From: Acanthornis magna
Lineage: Eukaryota; Chordata; Aves; Passeriformes; Acanthizidae
Direction: 5' to 3'
Length of the DNA: 64,000 nucleotides
Assembly: GCA_036785705.1 (NCBI GenBank)
Contig: JAWUZG010000013.1
Span: forward strand, 20,431,001-20,495,000
The notes below the pieces were generated by a model. The model ran no database searches. It was not told the DNA's origin and saw only the letters and a program-made list of their open reading frames with translations. The stretch's first letter is position 1, and each line of letters opens with the position of its first letter. The translations under genes were made by a program, and so were the position numbers. Positions 13,590 through 24,578 of the stretch are shown in pieces.

Positions 13590-13712
13590 TTTTATGTGCA
13601 ATACAAAATAAGTGAGGTACAACACTGGCTCTTGCTAAACACAACCCAACTCAATATTTAATTTGCTTTCTTTCCTCTTCCAACATCCTTTCTAAAGAGC
13701 TCCTCTTTACCA
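13590..13712 (+). repeat. Duplicated element, copy 1
   Basis: Aligns by eye with 14118-14264. Shared blocks include CAATACAAAATAA, TGAGGTRCAAC, CTAAAC, CAATATTTAATTTG and CTTTCTAAAGAG, in the same order and orientation. Copy 1 lacks about 25 bp present in copy 2. Divergence looks like roughly a fifth of positions. The family, if it is a transposon, is not one I recognise. Confidence 0.8.
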
Positions 13713-14117
13713 CCAACCCAGACCAGAAACTCCCGTACTATTGTGAGTTTTGTCATCATTTAAGGTGTCCTTTAAAGCACACCTACTCTTCCCACATGAA
13801 CTGATTGGAATCATGATTTATTACCTCGCTTTTCCTCTCATCAGCCAGTAATCAAAGTCTTAATGTGATAATATTAATGCCAAATAGATTCCACAGGAAG
13901 AAATATGAAAACATTTTCCATATGATCCATTCTTCCTGTGTCTTGTCTCTCACTATCTGACAGTACACAGAAAATGCCCAGGAATCTGAAGGCAATGTGT
14001 GATGCTCTTTTGGAAAGTTCTCAGTGGTGATGCAAGCAACAAAAAACCTGAGAAATAATCTCATTTGTTACCCTAAATACGAAAGCTTAAATGTTGTAAA
14101 ATGGGTAAACCAAACTA

Positions 14118-14264
14118 GAACCTGTTCAATACAAAATAATTGAGGTGCAACGACCAGATCTTACTAAACGCAATTCAATCCAATATTTAATTTGCGTTCT
14201 TGGTATGTTACCCCTGCTGTTCCTGTTCTAATATCCTTCCTTTCTAAAGAGTCCCCTTCACCCA
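14118..14264 (+). repeat. Duplicated element, copy 2
   Basis: Second copy of the element at 13590-13712, about 530 bp downstream and in direct orientation. It has an internal insertion of about 25 bp (GGTATGTTACCCCTGCTG region) relative to copy 1. A short TA run follows at 14278-14294. Confidence 0.8.
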
Positions 14265-14277
14265 AGGCTTCTAGAGG

Positions 14278-14294
14278 TATATATATATATATAA
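14278..14294. repeat. (TA)n short microsatellite
   Basis: Eight or so TA units immediately downstream of the duplicated element. Confidence 0.85.
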
Positions 14295-17200
14295 ACCATC
14301 TATTTACATGATAATCCTGCTTTCAAATCACAGACAATTACCTTGGAAATGAGGAGACTTCTGCACACATAAGTGAGAAACTATCAAAACCAAGTCAGAG
14401 GAAAATATTAAACACCAGTCAAAGGCACACTTGCTCATTGTTGGAAGATGCCCCATGAAATACGATGTCAATAAATACACTTCGTTCCCTGCTATACATC
14501 AAAATAAGTAAAAGCTGTCAGTAGCTTGGCTCAACGAAGTGTGAGAATGCAAAATGGGAAAAACTGGAAACGTAGCTGCAAGTGTTTAATACAAGACCCT
14601 AAATTTAATATTGTTTCCCCTCTGCTGGCAAGGCAAACAGGAGGGTGGGCAGATGCAGACTCTGTTTGCACTGGCTCTTTCAGTGAGACATTTGCCATCT
14701 GGTTTGTTGAGGTAAAGTGAGTGGAGAGAAAAAGCCAAAATCTCTCTTTGAATGTTAAATGAGTTGTTTCTGTTGGAGGGAAGATATTAAACCTTAAACT
14801 GCCTGGGTAGAAGGTTCTTTCTCTCCCTTTAAACAACCATTCACTTGTTAATACACTATTCAATTATAAGTAATGCCGAATAGATGAGAAAATCTAATGA
14901 CACTCTTACATTGATAAGTTAAAAGCAGAGCCTCATGTGCTGACAATGAATTGCAATTTTTATCTCAAGGTATGTGTGCTTACCCAGGCCAATGCTCACT
15001 TTCAATTCTGTAAACTCTTTTTTCACATTTCATGTATATTTATGAACAGACTATTACTGCCAAATTCCGAGCTTAGCTCTCCTTGCAGAGCTTAATACAT
15101 ATTCAAAAGTCACAGCTGTGACTGGGAGGAGATGAGTATTTTTGTGGAAACCATTTCTTCCTCACATATCCAAATGTATTTCCTTAATTTATTGTCACAT
15201 GCTTGTTAAACCATGTTTTAGATTCTTTTCCTGACACATGCTCCTGCAGAACTTGGATTGCAGCTCAGGAGGCTCCTACAACTCCAGTCCAGACTGATTT
15301 AAAGAAGGATTTCCTTCCATCATGGAATACTGTGGGCAAAACACTGGCAACAGCACTTGGTGTTTAACAAGAACCCTTGGAAAAATAACAAAACTCCGCA
15401 ATTATATCAACATGCAGAGTGTTGATGGCTCTCCCACAGTATCTGTGACAGTTATGGCTGCTCTCAGAAATTACCAATTAAGTAACTCAGTAATAAGGAT
15501 GAAGGATGACAACTGAAATTGATTTAATTCAGGATAAAAATCCCTCTGTATACTACAGAATACACTTGTGCTTTATAAATTTTGGGAAAAGTCATATTTT
15601 GGAAACAGAAGGAAAAAGAAAAATTTACTGTTTATCATTCTGTCCTAAAAGAACAAATTATTTCTACTGAAAAATGTGATTTTTGGGATATCTGTAAAGG
15701 TCTGACGCTATTCACAGGTAGGTGCAAAGGACCTTGGCAATGGTCCCACATAGAGGGAAGGTTCTGTGGAAGCCTATAAAGGGCGGTTTTTTGGAATACA
15801 GAAATACCAACCTTCTCTAAAAATGCAACAAAATATCTCATTTCAAATCTTATAGATCTCAGCTCTGCAAAATCTAGGGTTGGATCTATAAAAGAATGGA
15901 AACTTTAAGCGGTTTTTCCTATCACCAGCAAATTTTCATTGAGACAAAGGTGAGGAGACTTCGAGAGTGTGATCAGTGAGTGCTCACCCGTCCCATTCCT
16001 GCCATTCCACGCTCTTCCCAGGTGACAAAACCCCATTTATTCCAGTGAACCCCGATGTCCTGCCTGGCACGAGAGCTCTGCTTTTGCTATGTTTCCATTG
16101 CCATGTGTTCAACTCGGGTTGAAAACCAACGAGTTCAACCCCAAGGAGCCCTGGGTGATTTTGGGAACGGGAATAACCAGGAGGGAGCTGGGAGGAACAT
16201 CACCAGGCTGGAACCTCCTGTCTGTACCAGACAAACACATCTCAAACTCTCAGCTCCTCTCCTGGGCTGGACAAACTCAGAGAGCAGCAATTGTTGAGTT
16301 ACAACAAGATGTGCAAGGAATAAAACATCTGGCACTGAGATCCAGGCCGTCCTGGAAAACAATCGAGCTGTAATGTTTTTGCATACTTTGCACATTTATA
16401 ATGGAATGGCACTATCTCTGCAGCATGGATTTTCCCAATATCATTTTCATCTGGCGAGCGAGCCAGAGTTTGTTAACCATCTGCATATGTGCAGCGTGGA
16501 TTTTAAAAGTAATTATTTTTGTAGCAGTCCAAATTGCTGTTGCATAAAATAGCACATATTTTTCATATATATTTTTTTTTCTGTGGAACTGCAGGAGGCT
16601 CCATAAGTCCTAAAGCACCATTTTGCATTCATTTTAATTTAGCTGTTGTGCAATTAGAAGGTTGGGAATGTTTGTTTTGTCTCAAAGAAATGCAAACATT
16701 TGGCTCGAAGTTCAGAGGTCCCTTTCTGGTGACAACATTTGAAGGGAGAGGTTTTGATGGTTTAATTTTATGTTTTTAGGGATATATTTGGGATGATGTC
16801 TATCCTGACCAAAGCCTCCAGAGATTTCATTCACATGGAAATTATCCAGGTGGGGTTTTGCAGTGGAAGGAGCTTCAGATTTGGGACTCTCTTGTCGCTT
16901 TCTACTTTTCTTACTGAATGAACACTACTGAAATTCTGATTTACAAATGGAAAGCAATGTCTACAACATTCATTTAAGGCTGACCATGGTTCTGCTGTTG
17001 TCTTTACTGTTCTTTGTAATATTGTATTTATTATTTGCTGTGCTTTTTGTTTTCTATGCTTAGTTCTTTTGGAGGGAGATCAGCATTCAGTCTAAAGCCT
17101 TCTGCTGTATAATTTGTGATTTAAGCAATTAGAAATACCCTTGGTTTCTGAAATATTTACAAATATAAATAAAACAACTGAGTAAAAATTACTTGGCTTC

Positions 17201-19300
17201 AAAGGACAACTTTCAGTAGGCAGATTCATGGAGACAATAAAATTAAGGCTGTAGTTAAACCTTCATAACAGAAACCTCTACAGAAAACCAAGGCAAGTTT
17301 AATATGCATTTAAATTTGTCATGTATCCAAAACTGAGTAATTTCTCTTCAGGACAGACATCAGCCCCCAAAAAACTGCTCAGCACAGCCCCAGACTGCCT
17401 GAGCTGCACCTTAGGACAAGCTCATTTGAACAGATCAGAGAGGTCACAATGAGCCCAAATATCTCAAAACCAATGAAACAAAATGGCTGAAGGCTCTTAT
17501 TTACTTTTATTTTGTTTTATTTCAGGCAGGAGGATGGCTGGCAGTCAAATTCATGTAATAATTCCCATAAAGTTAGGAGGCTTGTGATAAGTGAGTCCTG
17601 TGAAATGCTACACCTTTTTGGCCTCAGGCAAACATATTTCTTCTGGTGAATAAACAACAATATCATCCTACTAACACGTGTAAATTCTATTCCTTCATGC
17701 ACAAATTCCATAATTATTTTTTCAGGCTTTGATAAACAGCATGAATTCTATATTATGCATGGTCCTCCTCTGTAATGAATAAATTTGCCTTTTAAAGTCT
17801 GCTGCCCTAATAACCAAATAGGAAGGAAACATGAAGAACAGAAATAGGAACTGTTTCAACAAGCCGGTTGTAAATAAGTTTAAAAAAATAATTTAAAAAA
17901 AAGAGCAGCAAAACCCCCAAAGTGTATTCAAAATTTGATAATGATTTACAAACGAGACTGTTCTAAATGTAACACCTTCAGACAGTTGTAAATTTGATCT
18001 CCAGCTCTAACAACCACAGCAGTGATTTCTAATCAGGAATTACCAGCCCTATCATGTCTGGGACATTTTTTATTCATAGTTCTCTGTTTTTCTTTCAGCA
18101 TCCATTTAAACAGATTTGCTTATTTTTTGAACTAAAGCAAGAAAACTGTATTGTGGCTCCATCAATTTAAAGCAAATACAGAAATTAGTATTTTTGCTTC
18201 TGAACTGCCATTACAATGGAATTCCTTGTCCCTACCACATGTTCACCACTGCAAAGAAAGTTTTGATCCTGGGGACTGGAAGGGAGCAAAATACTGAGAT
18301 TTTTTTCCTGCTCTGCAGAAATTTGATTGTGTGAATCTATTATTACTAATTATTACTTTGAAGATAAAGTCCAAGAATATGGGACACATTTAAAATAATT
18401 TTCTCCTTGGGGCTAAACAACCTCAACCCAAGAATCCTAAAGAGCTTTCGGTCAGAATCTCCAAGCTTTATTTCTTTATCATAGAAGACTTCCATTAAAA
18501 AGAAGACCAATTATGACAGCAAGGAGAACTCACACACCGTAGGTCACACTTTAAAAACCAAATTATGTAATTCTTTACAAAGATATGAATTCTATTATCC
18601 CCACCATAGAAAACACCCGGGGAACTCAAGGTGGTTTTGTGAACCTGCACCTTCTCTTCAATGACACAGCTGCTGAAAACCAACATTTTCTTCTACTCTG
18701 TAACCCAACTATTTCTCTTCAAACCTCCATGAGAGTATGGAAGAAAATGTGCAAACTGAACATATTAGTCAGAAAGTTGATGCATTACAGTGATCTGACC
18801 AAAAAATATCTATTTTATCAAACTATCTCTTTTTTGTGCAAAGGATAACTGCTCACGTCCATGTAAGCTGAGGTCTCTTTATACTTTTCCCCTTCTGAAT
18901 AAGAAGTGGAGAAAAAAGCCAGGAAATGAGAGTTAAAAAGCTGGTGATTCCCACCTGGCAACTGCTTTGAGTGCTGCTCCAAAGGGCTGCCCCCACAGAG
19001 CAAGGCGGTGTCACTTCTAATAGCATCTCATTAAATCAGCCTCTAATTCAATTACAGCTGCTCTCCATATGATCACTTCACTGGAGAGGAAGGATTTCCC
19101 TCTTCCCACGTTTCAGGCAGACCTTGAGAGCAGTAGGATTGTTGAGCAGGGCCAGTGCCAGACAATGCAAGTCCTGCTCATCGAGCCCTGAACCTCTGCT
19201 CGCATCACCCAGAGCAGCAAAACACAGCTCTTCAAAAGTGCTGCCTCCTGTTCAGCTTTGCTGGTTTCAGTCCCTCTCTTTGTTTCCTGTTTGTTTTGGG
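14295..19300. other. Long unique AT-rich stretch
   Basis: Five kilobases with no transposon recognised. Open frames are short, overlap across strands and lack signatures. Segments such as 14990-15140 and 16380-16560 have the varied, low-repeat look of conserved non-coding DNA, but conservation cannot be judged from one sequence. Confidence 0.5.
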
Positions 19301-19380
19301 ATCACAGAAATCACTGAGGTGAGAAAAGAGCTCCAAGATCACCAAACCCAAGCTGTGCTCATCCCCACCTTGTTCCCAGC
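19301..19380 (-). mobile_element. CR1 LINE fragment, 3' part (split by LTR)
   Basis: On the minus strand this is the CR1 3' terminus: GATCTTGGAGCTC, then CACCTCAGTGATTTCTGTGAT. It breaks off at 19380, exactly where the TG of the LTR begins, and continues at 19665. Together the two parts form one CR1 copy of about 230 bp. Confidence 0.85.
19375..19380. repeat. Target-site duplication, left (CCCAGC)
   Basis: CCCAGC here is repeated at 19659-19664, directly abutting both ends of the LTR. A six-base duplication is typical of alpha- and beta-type (ERVK-like) avian retroviral integration. Confidence 0.8.
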
Positions 19381-19658
19381 TGTGGCTAGAGATTTCCCAA
19401 GATTCGCAGAAGCTGGCAGAGAAAGCAGGCAGACGAACCCAAGATGGCGAAAGGAGAACTTTATTTACAAAAACCTCTTTATATATCTATTAATAATCTA
19501 GCAATTATTGCTTAGCAGGGAATCCACCTCCTAAAAACATTGGTCACAGCTATACAACACCTAATACCAAACACAGAGATTAAAAAAGTACAAGAATGCA
19601 GCTTATCTCTATTCTCCCTGAGAAAGAAGGGAAGGATTTCTAAAACAGCGCAACTACA
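19381..19658 (-). mobile_element. Solo LTR of an endogenous retrovirus (278 bp)
   Basis: The element starts TG and ends CA on either strand and is bounded by identical CCCAGC repeats, so both edges are defined. On the minus strand, in order, it has a CCAAT box (complement of 19539-19546), a TATA-like ATATATAAAGAG (complement of about 19475-19486) and an AATAAA signal (complement of 19460-19465). A GC-richer U5-like tail follows. The close TATA-to-AATAAA spacing resembles the avian leukosis-type LTR plan, where R is very short. No gag, pol or env sequence is attached, so this is a solo LTR left by recombination between two LTRs. It is inserted inside an older CR1 copy. The family name is not assigned. 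Confidence 0.87.
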
Positions 19659-19664
19659 CCCAGC
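19659..19664. repeat. Target-site duplication, right (CCCAGC)
   Basis: Exact copy of 19375-19380 on the other side of the LTR. Confidence 0.8.
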
Positions 19665-19813
19665 GCCGAGCTCTGAGTGCCATGTCCAGGCCCTTCCTTG
19701 GGCACCTGCAGGGATGGGCACTCCAAACCTCCCTGGGCAGCCCTGCCAAGGCCTGACCTCCCTTTCCATGGGGAAATTCCTGCTGATGTCCAGCCTGAGC
19801 CTCCCCTGGCACG
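19665..19813 (-). mobile_element. CR1 LINE fragment, upstream part (split by LTR)
   Basis: Continues the CR1 copy interrupted at 19380. The plus strand shows the antisense CR1 segment with GAGTGCCATGTCCAGGCCC, CTCCCTGGGCAGCCC, CTTTCCATGGGGAAATTCC and GATGTCCAGCCTGAGCCTCC, in standard order. It is 5'-truncated near 19813. Open frames at 19512-19914 are translations of this repeat and the LTR. Confidence 0.9.
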
Positions 19814-20092
19814 GGGGATTTCGCTTTCTCTCTCTGCACACAGTTCAGTGTTCACATGGAGAGAAAAGGAGAGTAAGGGATTCTTGCCTCAATGCTCACA
19901 CTTCAAACAGTTAAGGAGAGTTCAAAAAAAATTGCCAGCTCTGACCTCTCCCTTCAGGGCTTTTATCCCCTCCGTGCAGAAGAACAAGGTTCAGTTTGAA
20001 GTAATTGCATTTTCACACCTCTCCTGACCTTTGGGGTGCCCACCTTTTGGGGATGCCCTTAGGGCACACAGGTGCTGCAAAGCTCAATGAAG

Positions 20093-20134
20093 ATTAAAGA
20101 ACAGAATTAAAGAACAGAACAATTAAAGAACAGA
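20093..20134. repeat. Short tandem repeat, ATTAAAGAACAGA x3
   Basis: Three imperfect copies of about 13-16 bp lie directly at the 3' tip of the adjacent minus-strand CR1. CR1 termini commonly abut short repeats. Confidence 0.8.
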
Positions 20135-20270
20135 AACATAGAATGGTTTGGGTTGAAAGGGACCTTTAAAGGTCATCCAGTGCCACCCCCTGCCATGAGC
20201 AGGGACACCTTCCACTATCCCAGGATGCTCCAAGCCCTGTCCAGCCTGGCCTGGGACACTGCCAGGCTCT
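20135..20270 (-). mobile_element. CR1 LINE fragment, 5'-truncated
   Basis: Antisense CR1 3' end with GAATGGTTTGGGTTGAAAGG, the CCTGCCATGAGCAGGGACACC core and GCTCCAAGCCCTGTCCAGCC. About 135 bp remain. Confidence 0.93.
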
Positions 20271-22722
20271 CCCTCCTCTCTCACAACTCAGCCTATTTTC
20301 CTTCTGGAGTCATTCCAGGCCAGTGAAAGATGCTGAGCTCCCTCATTCCAGCTCCCTGCCCCAAACCGTGGGGTTCCTTCTGGAATCCAGTTGCAAAACC
20401 AAGGTCTTGCGCACCACAGAGCTCCTTGTTCCTGCAAGACTAAAGTGCGTAAAATTATTACAACTGACAGCTCCTTACAGGTGTGGAGACTGCGTTCTTT
20501 TCTGGCATATTTCAGTCTAAAAGCCAAAAACAATTCTGTGAATGTCCGGGGGTAGGGAGATTACAGCAAATTAAGAGCAAATTAACAGGCAGGCAACTGC
20601 TGAAGGGAAAGTGGTGAGAGTGGAATGTAGATACTTTCACTTAGACTGGATTAACTTCATATTTTTGATTAATTCACATTAACTTTCCCAGCATCCCTGT
20701 GCAGAGGAGTCCCCCGGGAGCTTGCAGGAATGTCACTCTTGCTGCTGTAGCAGCTCCTGTCACTGGAGGGCACAATGCTGCTGCTTTCGCAGCCTTGCAC
20801 AGCCTCAGCTCAACGATTTTTGGATAGATAACATATTTTTCCTTTGAAAAAAAAACCATTCGATCTCCGCAAATGATCTGAATGCGCAGGTCTTCCTTTT
20901 GTAGATCTCTGATTGCTAAATTGTGCAAGGAAGAAAAAGGAAAATCCCTCCAAATAAGAAGTTGAAAAAAGCCCAGAGTTTTTATTTCCTGCATGGTGCT
21001 CCAGACAGTGTAACTATTCATTAACTTTAAAGCACACAGTTTAAAATCCTGTTTTTCTTTAGGTCTCGGCTTTACATCCTGGAGCTCCTTTAGCCCCAAA
21101 CCAAATCCCTGGCTCTGATCCTACGGTTAATACGAGGAAAATCGGGCTTCCATCCATTTAGGCTGTTATGCTTATTCAGCATTTCCTGTAGATACTTGAG
21201 TTTTAAAAACCTGACCCAGGTAAAGCTCCTTCTCATGGATATGCCTCGAACACAAAGAAAATCCTTTTCCATCGTGTCTGGGCTCCTCTGGCAGAGCTCT
21301 CTGAGCTCTTGAGTGTCCAGACAGTGTCAAACGCTGAACTATGGAGCAAATTACAAAAGAATTAAAAGGAAAAAAATCCCAAATGCTAAAAACTCAAAGA
21401 ATAGAAATAATAAAGCAGTGAAATCCCTGACACTACCTGTCTTATGCACCCCTGTGTTGTATATTGGGGTAAGTCCAACTCTTCATATTCCTGCCAGGTT
21501 CCTCCACAAGACGAGGGAGACCTGAAGGAGGAGACCACAGAGGCAAATGCACAAAGAGATTCTTCCAGACAGGGCCTTCTGTGTGGTTTCTCCTTCCTGC
21601 CACAGCCTATGAGATGCAAATTTGAGCCACCCAGAGCCAGGAAATCCGTTTCACAACGCTGATGGTCTCCCCAGTGCTTTTGAAATCCTATTGTGACCCA
21701 TGGCTTGGAACAGTTGGACACAACTACTGGAGAAGCTTTTTGGAAAGCAATTTCATTAGCACACAATATTGGCCTGACTCTGCCTGAAAAGTCAATGGTA
21801 AAACTCACAGTGATTTTAATGAGAGAAGAAGTAGGTCAGTACTGGAAAATCTCATGCACAGCTTTTATATTCTGTCCCTGATTCCTTGTGATCCCCAGAG
21901 AAAGAGGAATAATTCTGAATCTCCACAAGCAAAGCAGGGAAGTTTTACTGCCCGGGCTGGGGTTTTGCTCCGTGTGTAGAGAAGTCTTTTACAGCATAAA
22001 GCTCAGCTTTGCTAATAAATGGCAAATACTCCTTTGTTGTTGTCCCAGTATTTCAGACCAACTCACTGAAACAAGTTTATTTTAAAAAACCAAACCCCAA
22101 GGAGTCCAACGTTAATAGAGTTTAGATTAAGATATCTCAGAGTCAGTGTAACAAGTCACACGCAGATGTAAGAATTGCTGGAGGACGCACAAGTGTCAAG
22201 AATTCCCTGTCAATCCCTAAAAGGATCAAGTCTTAATTCCCTGCCCAAATCAGGTTATAACACAGCCTGTCCTGCTCAGACTCAGAGGTTTCTCAGCTCC
22301 ATTTACAGCCAGAGCTTGTCTTTGCCCAGAATGTGCTCCTGGATCCCACACACCTCCCAGCCCAGCCCCTGAAGGCTTCATTCATGAATCTCCTATCATT
22401 TCCCTGCAGGCAAACGAGGCCATCCACAGCTGATGATCCGGGCTGGTTATTCCCAGCTGGCTTTCCCTCCGAGCCCTTTCCCTGCTCTGCCTTTCCGCTT
22501 GCTTGGGATGTCGCACAAACCCCTCGGCCACAGGAACAAATTCAAACACTGCCACCCAAACCTCCTCAGACTGGCAGCCTCCTACAATTGCTCATCTCCT
22601 GAGCCACAACAAAACTCTCATTGGATCAGCCTCCTGTTTCCAAAGGTTTCATGGAAGTTTTCCCTCTGGCTCCTCGCTGATATCCCCACGTCCCTTCAGC
22701 AGTGCCGTGCACTCCAATCCTT
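20271..22722. other. Unique non-coding stretch
   Basis: No transposon or gene recognised. Frames at 20674-21099 and 21386-21808 (both minus, about 140 codons) have no domain signature and overlap other frames. Confidence 0.55.
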
Positions 22723-22890
22723 GATCCCATTACAGATTCCCTGGTTGATCCCATTACAGATTCCCTGGCTGATCCCATTACAGATTCCCTGGCTGATCCC
22801 ATTGCAGATTCCCTGGCTGATCCCATTGCAGATTCCCTGGCTGATCCCATTGCAGATTCCCTGGCTGATCCCATTACAGATTCCCTGGTT
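22723..22890. repeat. 24-bp minisatellite, 7 copies
   Basis: Units start at 22723, 22747, 22771, 22795, 22819, 22843 and 22867. The unit has the form GATCCCATTACAGATTCC plus CTGGYT. Only a few sites vary (TTACAG/TTGCAG, GGTT/GGCT), so the array is young. Since 24 is a multiple of three, all frames that lack a stop in one unit stay open. This explains the 163-codon plus-strand frame and the Gly-Ser-Ala-Arg-Glu-Ser minus-strand frame here. Confidence 0.97.
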
Positions 22891-23035
22891 TAAAGAAGGA
22901 GTAGCACTCCCTGCAAGGCTTTGATTTACTGCACAACATCTGTCCGTGGGTTGTATTCCCCACCCTGTCCCCAGGAATTGTCCTGCACTGAGGACAATTC
23001 ACCAGCCCACCTGGTCAGCCCCGGGAGAGGCCTCT

Positions 23036-23342
23036 GGAGAAAGAGCAGGGAGATATAAACTGGACAAAGAATAGGTAGATGTAAACTGGAGAAAGGTAGA
23101 TTTAAACTGGAGAAAGAGCAGGTAAATATAAACTGGAGAAGGACCAGGTAAATACAAACTGGAGAAAGAACTGTTAGATACAAACAGGGAAAAGCACAGG
23201 TAAATATAAATTGGAGAAAGAACAGGTAGATATAAAATGGAGAAAGAGGAGGCAGATATAAAGTGGAGAAAGAGGAGGTAGATATAAACTGGAGAAGGAA
23301 CGGGTAGATATAAGCTGGAGAAAGAGCAAGTATATATAAACT
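23036..23342. repeat. 26-bp minisatellite, 12 copies
   Basis: Twelve units of the form GGAGAAAGAGCAGGTAGATA plus TAAACT. One unit (23088-23108) is 21 bp through a 5-bp deletion. The strand is strongly purine-rich (G/A), with a TATAAA-like motif in most units. A 166-codon minus-strand frame (22926-23426) crosses the array and is a repeat by-product. Confidence 0.97.
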
Positions 23343-23508
23343 GCAGGTCTGTCCTTCAAGGTCATGTAATTCCCTTCCAGAACTGCATTTCCAAAACATC
23401 AGCTTCCCAACAGTGAGGAACAGCACAACAGAACATGTGAAATTGGATAAACATGGCTAATTCCCAAGGGAATCATAATTGTGACAGTGAAATATGATGG
23501 TTTACTAG

Positions 23509-23900
23509 GTCAAATACTTTCTTCAAAGAAACATGCTCGAAAATTATATTGAAAGCTTGACTTGGACAGATTGCAGGGACCTGATCCAACACTATGGTCA
23601 AAGATATTTTTTCCCTGAAGAAATCAGTCATTGCACTACACAAGGCTTGCATGGACACAAAATTAAATTCATGCTTATTCTGTTCTATCTTGCAGTGTTA
23701 ACATCATTAACTGATCCATACTGGAATGTCAATCAGGCCTTGTGTACGTGTCTTCTTGTAACCCATGAGGTCTTAAAAGATAATCTGAAAAGTCAAGCTC
23801 AAGCCAAGTTAAAAACCCAAAATGTTAATATTGAAAGTATTTTTAAAGCACTCTCTAGGGATAATTTGAACCTGAGAAAGGAATATTTTCTATCCAGCAG
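23509..23900 (+). other. Candidate exon or orphan open frame
   Basis: An open frame of 131 codons runs from just after a TAG at 23506-23508 to 23901, with a first ATG at 23533. Its 3' end is a near-ideal splice donor, CAG|GTAAGA at 23898-23906, and the stop of the frame lies within that donor. A possible acceptor (TTTACTAG, ending 23508) is weak because the polypyrimidine tract is poor. The predicted peptide has no repeat or transposon character and no motif I recognise. Codon use is not clearly biased, so a chance frame remains quite possible. Confidence 0.25.
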
Positions 23901-23906
23901 GTAAGA

Positions 23907-24481
23907 TAATAATTAAAAATAGATTGCAACTTTGTTTGCACGAAGCTTAACCTCTTTATGCTTAGACATCATTCAAACAGGCCACAAAAGCTCACCCAAT
24001 ATTTTAGGTCCCTGATCTTTTTAATTCCATCCTCAAATGACCAAATTATGGCATTGCTTGATAAAATTCCATGACATAAATAGTTTGCAAAGGAATCACA
24101 GGAATGTAGAAGGAATCACCTGGTAGTTAATGCTCCCTTCAGAGAGGTGTCTGTAACATCAGCTCTGTCCATCCGAGGTTACGAAATTCCCAGAACCTCA
24201 TAACAATCCCAAAACATTCCGAATACAAGCTTGGAAGCCATTAAACCCTGCTGGGCCACAGGAGGAGAGCAGGAGGGATCAAAGGTACTGCCACTGTCTC
24301 GGAGCCTTCCACCAGCAGCAGATTTCACAGCTGAGAACACCTGCACAGCCAAATTATCTGGAGGTGTTTGTGCTCACTCACCCACCTCTGTTTTAGAGGA
24401 AATCCTCCATTGCTATCCAGATAAACAGACATTTTATAAATAAAAAGGATTTCACTGAAACAATATTTCTACACAAGTGCA
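23907..24481. other. Unique non-coding stretch
   Basis: Nothing recognised between the candidate exon and the next CR1 fragment. Confidence 0.5.
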
Positions 24482-24578
24482 ACCTGGTCTGGTGGGAGGT
24501 GTCCCTGTCCTTGGCAGGGGCGTGGAATGAGATGAGCTCTAAGGTCTACTTCTAAATCAAACCGTTCTGTGATTCTGG
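24482..24578 (+). mobile_element. CR1 3'-tip fragment
   Basis: Sense CR1 terminus: GGTGGGAGGTGTCCCTGTCC, then a GGAATGAGATGAGCTCTAAGG segment ending CCGTTCTGTGATTCTGGGA. Confidence 0.87.

Noticed and set aside
22433..22924. 163-codon plus-strand frame with a Pro-Trp-Leu-Ile repeat
   Set aside because: Its repetitive half is the 24-bp minisatellite, whose unit length preserves the frame.
22926..23426. 166-codon minus-strand frame with Tyr/Phe/Leu-rich repeats
   Set aside because: It is a read-through of the 26-bp minisatellite. The hydrophobic look comes from the purine-rich opposite strand.
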